Of a DNA stretch of 64,000 bases, positions 11,202 through 22,219 are shown one piece after another. Where the stretch lies: contig NC_044917.1 of assembly GCF_003576645.1 (NCBI RefSeq), positions 16,264,290 through 16,328,289 of the forward strand, given 5' to 3'. A model generated the notes under the pieces. That model worked only from the letters and a program-made list of their open reading frames with translations. It was not told the DNA's origin and made no database searches. This stretch comes from Ipomoea triloba. Taxonomy: Eukaryota > Streptophyta > Magnoliopsida > Solanales > Convolvulaceae. The translations under genes and the position numbers were made by a program. Numbering within the stretch: position 1 is the first letter of the stretch; every line of letters begins with the position of its first letter.

Positions 11202-12473
11202 AGGGGATATATTCAATCATGACTTTCATAGAATTTTAAAGACTTTTATGAACTTTAAAAGTTTGGAGGTATTCAATTCAAACTTTTAGAGAGTATTTAA
11301 AAGTCATGCGGTATTCGATCAAGATTTTTAAAGAGTTTTTAAAAGTCATGTGGTATTCAATTAAAACTTTTAAATAATCTTTAAAAGTCATGTGGTATTC
11401 AAAAAGTTATGAATTTGTAAGAACTTTTTAATTTTAGAACTTCTGTAGACTTTTATATACTTTTCTTTCTCAAATATAAATAGTTGAAATCCAACCTCCA
11501 ACCCCAAGATTTCAAAATTTTCTTTCTACCAACACTAAAGGTTTTTTTTTTTCTCTCTCTCTCTATTTAAACTATATTTTTTCTCCTTATTTAAAATTTT
11601 AAACTTTATAAACCTTATACCTAAATTCAATAAATTATTTTTTCTTCATTATCCTATATTTTCTACATACCTAAACTCTACCAATTTTTTTCTCTCTCCT
11701 AAACTTTACCATCTTCCTCTAAAAATTCAATAAATTACTTTTTTCTTCATTATCCTATATTGTTGCTTGTATATTTTAATTTTTTTTCTATGAACTTTTT
11801 ATCCCTAACTTCTAAACTTTTTCTCCTAAATACATGAACAGAGTAAATTTTTTTTATCTATCATTGTCAACTTTTACTATATGTTTCATAATATTCATAT
11901 GTTTATTCGTAATATATTTTTTCTTTTTTCTTTTTAACAACATGCTATTACGAATAGTGAACTATTGTTTGCAATAGCAATTTGAGGCTACAAAGAGAAG
12001 CATCTTGTTGTTGTTAGCAGTCCTATATTGTTATTGCAAATAATAACTCTTTGCTTGATACCTAGCAGTATATCAAATATAATTTTTATATATATTATTA
12101 ATTTTTTTTTTATTTTATGCAACTAGTAATTATATTTTTTTTAAATATTAATTTCTCAAGAAAAAGTAATTATATTTTTAAATATTTTATTTGAACAATT
12201 CTATAATTATAAATTTTAGTGTTTAATATTGTTATGAATTGCTTATGAAAGTTTGTAAGGATGTATTCAATTTAGAATTTTAATGACTTTTGTAGACTTT
12301 TTAAAATAAAAAAGTCGAAAAAAGTTTATGCAAGTTTTTTATACAGATTTTTATACAGTCTTATAAAGTTTTAAAAAGTTTTTAATGACTCTATGAAAGT
12401 CAATAAAAATTTATTAAAATTTATCATTTTAAAAGTTTTTAAAAATCTACAAAAGTCACGATTGAATACACCG
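11202..12473. mobile_element. Non-autonomous TIR element flanked by TAA (PIF/Harbinger-like?)
   Basis: The left end AGGGGATATATTCAATCATG and the right end, read on the minus strand (CGGTGTATTCAATCGTGAC), form a terminal inverted repeat of about 40 bp rich in 'AAAGTC/GACTTT'. TAA flanks both sides (11199-11201, 12474-12476). The motif '(G)TATTCAA...AAAGTCATG' is repeated inside the left end (11240-11400). There is no transposase ORF; the middle is AT-rich. A 3-bp TWA duplication is typical of PIF/Harbinger, so that assignment is an inference. Confidence 0.55.
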
Positions 12474-12476
12474 TAA

Positions 12477-12655
12477 GTGTGAGAATGACATTGTAGCTCT
12501 AAGTTCTAGTATCCTTAAAAGGAAAAAGGAAAATATCCCAATGCTGGTATGGTATATCTTATCGTCATCTTCGTCCAGCTCCCGCCTCCAAAGCCCACTG
12601 CATAACTGTGAGCTCAACCAATGAAAGCTTTAACCATCAATTGAAGAAGAAGAAG
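12477..12655 (+). promoter_or_regulatory. Upstream/leader region of the CFM3-like gene
   Basis: Only about 180 bp separate the TIR element's right TAA flank from the start codon, so the element forms part of the immediate upstream region. A short upstream ATG at 12621 is out of frame with the main ORF. I cannot place a TATA box with confidence. Confidence 0.35.
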
Positions 12656-15600
12656 ATGTCCCTATCTCTATCCACTGCAAAATTAACAGAAATGCCATCG
12701 CATATCTTCTCTACACCTGCACGCCGCCCGCCGTTCTTTCTCCTCCTTAAACCTCTTTCTTCCCTCCGCCTCTCCGTCACCGCCGCCGCCGGAAAGGCCA
12801 AAATACCCTCACGAAACTACGGTAAGTCCAAGCCTGTGCCGCTCAAGTCCAAGCAGCAGCAGCACTCTTCTTCGTGGCTCAACAAGTGGCCGCAGCATTC
12901 CGTAGAGCCATTGGCATCAAGCACCAATCCCGTTGATTTGGACACGGAAACTCGAGTTTTCGACGAGCACACCAGAGCCGGGGGGACTGCGATTGAAAGG
13001 ATTGTGTTTCGGTTGAGGAATTTGGGATTGGGCTCGGATGACGAAGGAGAGGAAGGGGATGAGGGGAATTCGGGATTGGATGTTAATGGGGAAGGTAAAT
13101 TGGGGGATTTGTTGAAGAGGGATTGGGTTCGGCCTGATACTATGCTGCTGGAGAGTGATGATGAGGATGAGGATGAAACATTGCTGCCATGGGAGCGCAG
13201 TGTGGAGGGGAAGGATGATGATGATGAGGAGGAGGATGGGAGGAGGAGGAGGATAGTGAAGGCTCCCACCATGGCAGAGCTAACAATTGAGGATGAGGAG
13301 CTGCGGAGGCTGAGGGGACAAGGGGTTCATCTCAGGGAAAAGATCAATGTACCTAAGGCCGGTGTGACTGGGGCAGTGTTAGAGAAGATTCATGACAAAT
13401 GGAGGAAAAATGAAGTTGTGAGGTTGAAGTTTCATGAGGCTTTAGCTCATGATATGAAGACTGCACACCAAATTGTTGAGGTTTGTGCACTTTCACTTGG
13501 ACTTTACATTCAAATCTACACTATTTTATTTTTGTTTAACACTTGAAAATTTGTTGGCTTGATGTTTTAGAACAGTAATTGTGACACAAAACTTTTAAAG
13601 CAGTTCGAGAAATTCCTAATCTGCAAACAGTTCTCATATATTAGGAGAAAAACCTAAATTTACTATGAGCACGGTTTAAAGTACAAAGGTTGGAAACACT
13701 TAATACTTATACTTTTCTCTCAATACACTGAACTCTCAAGACAGTATTGGGAAATATTGTGCATGCCACATCTCTTGGGGAATAGATCCTTTTATAATCT
13801 TCTTTGATGTTTTTATTGGAAATATGAATCTCATATTGTCTGGATTTATTCTTTGTTTCCTTCTTTGACTAATCTTCATATTCCTTGAATCATAGTAGGA
13901 TTGGTATAATGTTTTTGCCAATAATTTTAGACAACACTATTTTGGGCCAACAACTCTGACTCTCCATTTTTCTGTTCCAGTTTACTGTTTGCATACAATT
14001 TGGAAGGTTTTACCATTTATTTAGGTCCTCAATGAGGCTGCCCATTCTTAAATTCAAAATTTTCTTCTCGACACAGAAGAGGTGTGGCATTTGATTGATT
14101 GAAATAAGATTTTGAATGTCACATTTAAATCTTGTTATATTGACATAATGCCATGAAACAAGCACTCAAATACAATGAGCCATTTGGTGTAAGTTGAAAA
14201 CTCAAAAATATGTAAAGAATGTTGATTATTAAATAAACTGCTACGTTTTAGCAAAGTTCCTCAAACTAAACTGGATCTTTCTCTTCCAGAATATACCTGC
14301 TGAAATAAATCCACACTATACATCTCATGCAACTGAAAAATCCCATGCAAACTAAATTAAAAGTATGGAATTTATAATACACTGGCCAATTGAGATGTAT
14401 GTCAATATGATATTAATTGCCTGCTACTATTTAGTTGAGCTGTTCAGTTGTTTTGCTTATATGAATATGGTCTTCAATGTTCCCCTTTTTATCATCAGCG
14501 TCGAACAGGTGGACTTGTGGTATGGAGGTCTGGAAGTGTTATGGCGGTGTACCGTGGAAATAACTATCTTGGGCCCTCTTCAAGAGCTGAACCCAAAGAT
14601 AGAGAAGTTTCTTCCTCTGATAAATCTGTGAACAACGAAAATAAGAGCTTTCACCCAGTTGAGGAAAAAAGTAACCCGGTTATCCACAATAAAAGCATGA
14701 CTGCAGAAGAGGCTGAATTTAATAAGTTGCTAGATGGTTTAGGTCCACGCTTTGAAGATTGGTGGGGAACAGGAATTCTTCCTGTTGATGCTGATTTACT
14801 TCCAACGACAGTTCCCGGCTACAAAACTCCTTTTCGGCTTCTTCCTACCAGAATGAGACCTAACCTAACCAATGCTGAAATGACTAATTTACGAAAACTT
14901 GCAAAATCACTTCCTTGCCATTTTGCTCTAGGTACTTTCTGAGTTTCTGTCTTTATGTACTTTATATTGCTGGACTTACATTGTCTAAGTTGTAGCGTTA
15001 TCGTGGATTCAGGGAGAAATAGACACCATCAGGGTTTGGCAGTTGCTATTATCAAACTCTGGGAGAAAAGTTTAATTGCGAAAATTGCTGTGAAACGTGG
15101 AATTCAGAATACAAACAACAAATTAATGTCTGAGGAGTTGAAGGTGTGTTGGGTTTTATTTGTTATATGCCATTCTCATTTCTTCTCTACCTTTCTGTTT
15201 TATGACGTAATCTGATGATTGTGCATAGATTTGAGATAGAATGTTCAGAACATATCAAGTTTAGGATTCAGTGGATAAGGGATTATATTTTAGAACCAAC
15301 AGACATCTAAAAATTCATGCATTTTGGCACTTCAAGTAATTTGTTTATTATACTTTGGAAGTTGAATACTACATATGTTGGCATTGTGTTAGATGTCCTA
15401 AAAATTTCTTTCCTGGATGCATATGGAAATTTGCTACTTTGGCCCTTGGTGTATTTGTTTAGAAAGGCATGCACAAATTTTATTCAGCACCTTCTGACAC
15501 ATCTAGTGTTGGAGAAAGTGGTTTCCTTGTTTTTCATTTGTTGCAAGAGTAGTGGAACTTTTCAAGTGTGTGTGTGTGTCTGTATTGATGAGTTATTATC

Positions 15601-18244
15601 CTTAACTTTTGTTTCCTTCTACTTTAACATTTGCTGTTTATTGGCTTTATTGCTTTAAGCTCTCGGCTTGCCACCAAATACTAGGGAAGTTGCATCTATA
15701 ATCTCTTGGTGAAGAGTGAAGACCAAATTATAAGAACACTTCTGATCCTCTATTATGTATTTCTCTCTGTCTCGTCAAGAAAAAGATACCAAAAAGAAAA
15801 AAAAAAAATTGATGACTTATATTCAGTGCTTGTTTAGTTGTCTCTAATATCTAGTATTCAACTTAGATATTGTGTTGTTGGAATACTTCCAAACTAATGG
15901 TTTTGAATTTTGAAGGATGAGTAACTGTATGTGTGTATAGTGGTTTGGTTTAGTATATGCTGTGTGAATTTTTCACATAGATATAAATGAGTTCTGATGC
16001 CAGAGGGAAATTTTTGTGAGACACTGCTATTCAGAACTGCGATAGTATTTTGATAGATAGCATTATGGTAAATTGTAAAGTCTATAATTCCATGTAGCTA
16101 GATCTAATTTTCCTGTCTCTTTTATATTATTTGGGAAGGAGTAGGGGAATGAGCACATGTCAAGATGTATGCAGCTTACTGTGACTAACAACCTCTCATA
16201 TAACAGGCATTAACAGGTGGAGTGTTACTGCTAAGAAACAAATTCTACATAGTCATCTATCGGGGAAAGGATTTTGTTCCCCCAAGTGTTGCAGCTGCTT
16301 TAGCAGAAAGACAGGAAATAACGAAACAGATACTAGATGATGAAGATAAAGTGCGAAAGGGAGCAACAACATTATTGGCTGTGGATAAGTATGGACATGA
16401 ACTAACTGGTAATTTAGCAGAACTATATGAGGCTAGTGATGTTGAAGAGAAACAGAGAAGAGGGCTGGCAGCAGTAGCACCTGTTAATAATGATGGACAC
16501 GCACTAGCTGGTACTTTAGCAGAATTTTATGAGGCTCAAGCCCAATGGGGGAGAGATGTATCCAATGAAGAACGTGAAAAGATGTTGAAAGATGCAGCTA
16601 GAGCCAGGACTGAAAGAGTAATCAAGCGGCTTGAACATAAATTAGCCATTGTAAGTATATTTCTTTATTTTAATTGGTTAGAAAATATGATGGTTCCTTA
16701 CCTAATGTTATTGTTCCTTATTTTAGGATATAAATGAATATAACTTGGCTTTTGCTAGTAGCTTCTCTGTTAAATCCTAATGTTTTTTTGGTTGCAAATA
16801 CTTTCATTCTAAGCACAATGCATACAGTATACACATCTTTGTCTGAACTTTTTTCTCTTTAATGCAACAGTCTCAAGCCAAGAAGCTTAAAGCAGAGAAC
16901 CTTCTATCAAAAATTGTAGCATCCTGGGTTCCTGCTGGTCCTTCTGATGACCAGGAAACAATCACAGAGGAGGAAAGGGTCATGTATCGTCAGGTTGGAT
17001 TGAAGATGAAATCATACTTGCCACTTGGTCAGTTATTTTACTTGATGTTTTTTTTTTAAAAAATAAAATTATATCCTACTTGAAATTGACACAATTTTCT
17101 GTTTAATCTTCTGACCTTTAAGGTATTCGTGGAGTTTTTGATGGTGTTATTGAGAACATGCATCTACATTGGAAGCACAGAGAACTTGTTAAGTTAATTT
17201 CAAAAGAAAAGGAGGTTGCTTTTGTTGAGGAAACAGCTAGACTCTTGGAATATGAAAGTGGTGGAATCCTAGTGGCAATAGATAGAGTACCCAAAGGTTA
17301 TGCTCTAATTTTCTATCGTGGGAAAAATTATCGACGACCCATTAGCCTCAGGCCAAGGAACCTTCTGACTAAGGCAAAGGCACTAAAGCGTCGAGTGGCT
17401 TTGCAACGATATGAGGTATTTTCATTCTCTACATACAATGTTTCTTTGTGATATCTTCATTGTTAAAAATTATATTATATACTTGTTCTTTCTGATACAT
17501 GCACATTATTCTGTAGGCTCTGAGTCAGCACATCTCTGAACTGGAGAATAACATAGAGCAAACGAAAAGAGAAATTGTAAGTCATAGTTTCATATTCAGT
17601 TAATATTAATGCACTCATAGAGTCATAGGTATCAACTGAGTAGATATCTGTTGCTTGAATTAGACAATTGTGCTTTCAATTGCCAATATCCCTCACTGGT
17701 TGTGAACTTTTCTGTCTGCCAAAACTTCATTCCATTAGCAGTCAAGACCACATTTCTTGGTTGCCTTGTTCTTTCTTTGTCAAAAATACATTTAAACATC
17801 AATTCCTTTTCCTTGTACTCAGCTGAAATTTATCATGTTATATTTTGGATACTGTATAGGGTGATTCTCAAGATGTAAATGGCAGTGATCGGAAGCACGC
17901 GCAGTTCAATCATGTTTCAGAGTTAACCCAAGTGAGTTCTTTAACTTGAATGTCTGGTAAGTCCCAGACTGCTAGTGTCAGTGTTGTGACTGGTGACAGC
18001 TTATTTAAGTTCTTTTTGGGACAAATTTTGAATCAATATGGCTTGATAGCTAAAGTGATAATGGCAAATGAATGATCTTTATTGTTTATATACACATATG
18101 TAATAGAGTGAAGTTGAAGCTTCATGGATGGGTTCTGATGGCGATGAAGATGAAGATGAAGATGAAGATGAAGATCCTGAATGGGAGAGTGATGAAGATT
18201 CTGAGTATTCGGATGCAGAGTTTTCATTTGTGCAAAGAGAATAG
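12656..18244 (+). CDS. CFM3: CRM-domain organellar group II intron splicing factor, CFM3-like (850 aa)
   Basis: Nine exons with GT/AG borders and consistent phase: 12656-13480, 14499-14931, 15013-15143, 16207-16650, 16871-17027, 17123-17415, 17517-17576, 17860-17931, 18107-18244. The first in-frame ATG (12656) opens a Ser/Pro/Arg-rich, acid-poor N-terminus typical of a plastid/mitochondrial transit peptide. An acidic linker follows (about residues 125-205). Three CRM domains follow. CRM1 spans exons 1-2 ([17 protein letters not shown]). CRM2 spans exons 2-4 ([10 protein letters not shown], then [20 protein letters not shown]). CRM3 spans exons 5-6 (IRGVFDG, then [22 protein letters not shown]). 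The protein ends in an Asp/Glu-rich tail. Three CRM domains and about 850 aa fit CFM3 (Arabidopsis CFM3A is about 880 aa); CFM2, with four domains, fits less well. The family promotes splicing of organellar group II introns by binding RNA. No frameshift or stop is seen. Confidence 0.9.
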
Positions 18245-19690
18245 CAGATTTCTTTCTTGTTTTATCAAGCTTCTGGGGGCACAAAGACTAACTTCCATTT
18301 TTGAGGTAATCTATTGGTTTAGTTAGCAGTGAAAATTTGTTGATACGCCAACTCTTAATGTGCATTACTTTTGATACTCTTTGAGATGAAACAATTAAAA
18401 TCAGCATTAGGCACTAGGCGCCCCTAGGTCGAGGGGATTTTACATTTTTTTACCCTTAGGCAGACATTAGTCAGCCAACTAGGCGGCCTAGGTGCCCGCG
18501 TCGGCCAACTTGACGCCTAACTCGGCTAACTCGGCCCCTGAGTCGGCCAACTCAATTTTTTTTTGGTGTGGAATGTGTACACTACTGTGGTTTTCTTATT
18601 ATTATTACTCGCCCGACTAGTGCCTAGTGCCTTCTACAACATTGTTATTTACTGTGTATGATTATGACCATACTCGAGATCTGAAAGAATAATTATAGGA
18701 ATCCACCACTCCACCAGAGTCCCAATATTTTTTGCTGAACTAAAAGCATACACAGCAAAGTTTTAGCAACTATAATTTAATGATATCTTTTGGTGTTGAA
18801 GCATTGAAAATTGGAGTGGCAGTGGCATCTCAACAGTTTTGAGGAACAATGCAAAGAGTTTCATATTATAAACAGTTGCATCTAACAACCTCAGCCCAGA
18901 ATTATTGGTCATTCTATGAATCTTGCGGCTGAAACGAGTGGTTTTGTCTGATACGTTGCCCAACGGCCACCTGTTGACAACTTGAAGTGTGTGCCAACAT
19001 TACAGTTATTCTGAAGCAGATCTTTTGTCAAGCCCCTAATTATGTTGTATTTATAGAGTTTGTATTGTATGGTCCTTGTATACATTGTTAGGACTAGAGG
19101 TCAATGTATAGCCAGATTAGCTTGCACTTGTTTGCAGCTACTTGAATTGTGCAACTTGTATTTGTGAGCATAAATATAATATGTGTAGTCCAACTATTAG
19201 CTTAGGCTTTTAGTTGAGATGGAGCACATGCTTTAATTTGGTATCTATGTGTAGTCCAACTATCATCTTAGGCTTTTAGTTGAGATGGAGCACATTCTTT
19301 AATTGTATTTATGCACGTACATTTTTACCATTCTTCTTTTTACTCATATTTTCTTCTAGACTACAGAAGTGGAATGAATGGTATGGTTAATTTACAAAAG
19401 AATTATTTTCACTTTTAGTCTTTAAGTATTATTTTTGCCATAATTGGTGTATGACTTTTACCATTCAAGTTGGTATGATTTTGAACTAAAAATGTGATGC
19501 AAATGAAAGTCATGCACCAAATTTGGTAGAGATAATACTCTGGGACTAAATGGGGAAATTACTTACACTAAAATTGGAAATAATTCCTTTACAAAATAAA
19601 CACCTAGGGCTAATCACATCTTTTCAAGTTTCACACTTTCAAGGTGATTTGGAAAAAAAACAAAGAAGTATTTTTTAAAATTGTTGTTGC
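18245..19690. other. Noncoding: 3' region of CFM3-like gene and repeats
   Basis: 18420-18560 is a GC-rich degenerate repeat built from 'TAGGCG/GTCGGCCAACT' words. 19184-19305 holds a tandem duplication of about 61 bp (GTGTAGTCCAACTAT, then CTTAGGCTTTTAGTTGAGAT). No gene is seen. Confidence 0.6.
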
Positions 19691-19712
19691 AAGCTTGCAA
19701 TACAGTTAAAAA

Positions 19713-19713
19713 G

Positions 19714-19768
<55 letters not shown>

Positions 19769-19769
19769 N

Positions 19770-19822
<53 letters not shown>
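19713..19822. repeat. (TA)n microsatellite with an assembly gap
   Basis: About 110 bp of TA, interrupted by one N at 19769. The true length is unknown. Confidence 0.95.
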
Positions 19823-19826
<4 letters not shown>

Positions 19827-20480
19827 GAGAGAGTTAATGTCATTTGAGGTCCTTTGAGTTTGATAGTTTCGTCATGTTTAGTGCTAAATTTTTAAATTGA
19901 TCATCCATGTTCCTTTGACTTTGAATTTCAACCCGTTGTGATCCAACCGTTACTTTCAATCCTTTAGACCGTGCAAAACAAGGGCAAAACCGTCCCTTTA
20001 GTTCTACACAACCCAATTTCGTATGTTTCTCCATAAAAAAAAACTCTAATTACATATAAACATATTTAATTAATTCAGTGATCCAAAAATCAGTGCAAAA
20101 AAACTCTAATTTTTTTTTATTCAAAAAAAAAAATTTTGACATAATCTAAGAGAGAAAAAAAAAAAGCTTAAATTCAAAACTTATTAAATGTGATTTATGT
20201 AATCAAATTACGAGTTTGTTTGGGTGTATACGTATTACATCAATCTAAAGTGTAAAGCAAAAAAAATTGTTTCCTTTTTCTTTTTCACTAGCCTACCTTT
20301 CCCTTCAAGCAATCAGAATCTCCCAATATTAACTTAGCTCAAACAAGAATCGATATCTCAATCAGTTTTTCTCATGGACGAGTAATAATTACTTCCCTTT
20401 TATGTATTTTGCTTCATCTTCCTCATACCATTATTGATTTTTGCTTGGATTGTTAAAAAAAAAAATGAAACTTTAACAGA
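19823..20480. other. Noncoding AT-rich stretch
   Basis: Contains A/T homopolymer runs and a 'GGTCCTTTGAGTTTGATAG' type sequence of the kind common in dispersed plant repeats. No supported gene. Confidence 0.4.
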
Positions 20481-20489
20481 TCTGAGGCA

Positions 20490-20760
20490 TACTTGTATTA
20501 CTCCGTGCAACCCAGAAGAGGCGTCGCCACCATCGAGGTCAGCTTCCACCACCAGCTCCACGTGACGGTGTCGGACGGTCTGGTGAACGTGAACTCGCTC
20601 TTCACGATGGCAGTGTTCGTGGGGTTATCCCTGGCAACTCCGGGGCAGAAAAGCCAGGAAGTGAGCTCCAACTGCGACGTGGGGATTGATTAGGGATTGA
20701 AGAAACTCTTGATCTTCGAGGTGGTCTCTTTCAATTTCTTCATGTTCTCTTCGTTGGTTA
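20490..20760 (+). pseudogene. Fragment of a plant multi-pass membrane protein gene (MEE60-type family)
   Basis: A GC-richer patch encodes a stretch with VNSLFTMAVFVGLSLATPGQ, then after an in-frame TAG (20691-20693) continues KKLLIFEVVSFNFFMFSSLV. From memory this resembles a plant membrane-protein family that includes MATERNAL EFFECT EMBRYO ARREST 60; the family name is a recollection, not a search result. Only about 90 codons are present, with no clear start. A GT follows the last residues at about 20760, so it may be one exon of a copied gene. Confidence 0.5.
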
Positions 20761-20953
20761 GGTAATTGGGGATTTTTTCAAAAACATACGAAATTGGACT
20801 GTGTTGAACTGAAATAAACAGAATTTCATTTTTGGTCCTATGACTGTTGGGGTATAGTTAATTGGAGTATATTCAATTTGAATCCATAACTATTTAATTT
20901 TTCTCAATTTTAGTCCCTCCAACCAAATTACCAGCGAGAAGTAGTCAAAAATT

Positions 20954-21301
20954 TTAATGGCTAAAGTGATGAGGGCAAATTTGTCTTTTGCTTCTTCTCT
21001 TCTCTTCATATCCATTTTCTTGCTTTGCTTGTTTTCCAAATTCCAAAGTCTGGTGCTGCTTGTTCTTGCTTCTGGATTTCCTGTTCTGAAACCAGTAAAA
21101 GACGTTGGCGTCACCCACTTCCTCATACTCTTCAAGCCTGATTCTTATCCGCCTTATCTCCTCCCGGGAGGGATTCACCACCCCGGAATTGAAGAGAGAT
21201 TCCATGATACGTATTTGCTCCGATTTCATATTCCACATTGGCATTGGCTTCAGCTCCAGTGTCATCTCCTCAACCCCTGCTGCAAAACAACCAATAATCA
21301 C
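20954..21301 (-). pseudogene. WOX-family homeodomain fragment, left arm
   Basis: A 115-codon open frame has a WUSCHEL-related homeodomain: helix 1 region SEQIRIMESLFNSGVVNP, helix 2 REEIRRIRIRLEEYEEVGDA and recognition helix NVFYWFQNRKSRSKNK. The GDANVFYWFQNRKSRSK form is typical of the WOX8/9/11/12 clade, with WOX9/STIMPY closest to my eye. The usual residues before the homeodomain and the long C-terminal part with its acidic motif are missing. WOX proteins are usually 200-400 aa, so this is a fragment even though the recognition helix is intact. Confidence 0.75.
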
Positions 21302-21332
21302 ACTAATTACACAAAATATAAATTAAGCTTTT

Positions 21333-21646
21333 TAATGGTGATTATTGGTTGTTTTGCGGTATGGGTTGAGGAAAGCACACCAGAGCCGAAGCGAAGGTGG
21401 AATTCGAAATCAGAGCATGTACGAATCCTGGATTCTCTCTTCAATTCTGGGGTTGTAAATCAGTCCTGGGAGGAAATAAAGCGGATAAGAATCAGGCTTG
21501 AAGAGTATGGGGAAGTGGGTGACGCCAACGTCTTTTACTTGTTCCAGAACAAGAAATCCATAAGCAAGAACAAGCAACATCTGACTTTGAAATTTGGCAA
21601 ACAAGCAGAGCAAGAAAATGGAAAAGAAAGAGAAGGAGAGAAGTGA
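21333..21646 (+). pseudogene. WOX-family homeodomain fragment, right arm
   Basis: The mirror copy of the left-arm fragment opens at ATG 21335 (MVIIGCFAVWVEE). The homeodomain is recognisable (VRILDSLFNSGVVNQSWEE, VGDANVFYLFQNKKSISKNK), but the recognition-helix tryptophan is leucine and two arginines are changed. This arm has lost residues that the left arm keeps, so it is unlikely to bind DNA as a WOX protein. Confidence 0.75.
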
Positions 21647-21769
21647 TAATTTAACCATAGAGACTGAAATTGAAAAAAGTTGAATAATTGTCAATTGAAA
21701 TTGACAATTTTGGAACGTGTGAACTCCAATAAACAATACCTCAACAGTCATAAGACCAAAAGTGAAATT

Positions 21770-22219
21770 ATATAGTATAGAAATTACAAATTTGATTATA
21801 TAGAGGTAGTGATGGAAGAGAGCTTTTCAGAAATAATGTTAGCCCTAGGTTCAAATTATATGTATGATGAACAAGACGATGTAGCTATCTGAACCAAAAT
21901 TTTACCAAATAGTATGCTGTATGCATAATCTTTCATATTCATTAACTACTTGTGAATTAAAATAATTGACACATGTTAATCAAATAAATAAAATTGTATA
22001 GTACAAAAACTTTAGTTCTTATAGCGATATCCTTTCATTGCATAAGGTGCATCTAACCAAAAAAGTGAAGAAAAAAAATCATCACAAATACAAGAGCCTT
22101 GAAACTTTAAGTTCGGGTTGATCTTAAATGAACATTTCAAATCATAGACCCTAATTCTGAATACAAACAAGTTTATTATGCGGCAGTATTGCAGCAAGTG
22201 TAGGGTGCCACTTTGGGTC
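21770..22219. other. Noncoding, 3' flank of the ESP1-like gene
   Basis: AT-rich. Presumably includes the 3' UTR of the minus-strand gene ending at 22220. No ORF is supported. Confidence 0.5.

Larger units (their letters stand above)
20822..21769. repeat. Large inverted repeat built from two WOX homeobox fragments
   Basis: The left arm (20822-21300) and right arm (21339-21769) are reverse complements with scattered differences (roughly four in five bases match by eye) around a 38-bp spacer. Matching blocks run from the outermost ends (AATTTCATTTTTGGTC / its complement) to the innermost (CCAATAATCA / TGATTATTGG). Each arm contains a coding-like homeodomain pointing away from the spacer. Transcription across it would give a long hairpin RNA. 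Confidence 0.9.

Noticed and set aside
12817..13272. Minus-strand Ser-rich ORF of 151 codons
   Set aside because: It is the antisense shadow of the acidic, GAT/GAG-rich first exon of the CFM3-like gene.
20957..21330. Plus-strand ORF across the left WOX arm
   Set aside because: It is the complement of the homeodomain fragment. Its hydrophobic start is the antisense of a basic/acidic tail.
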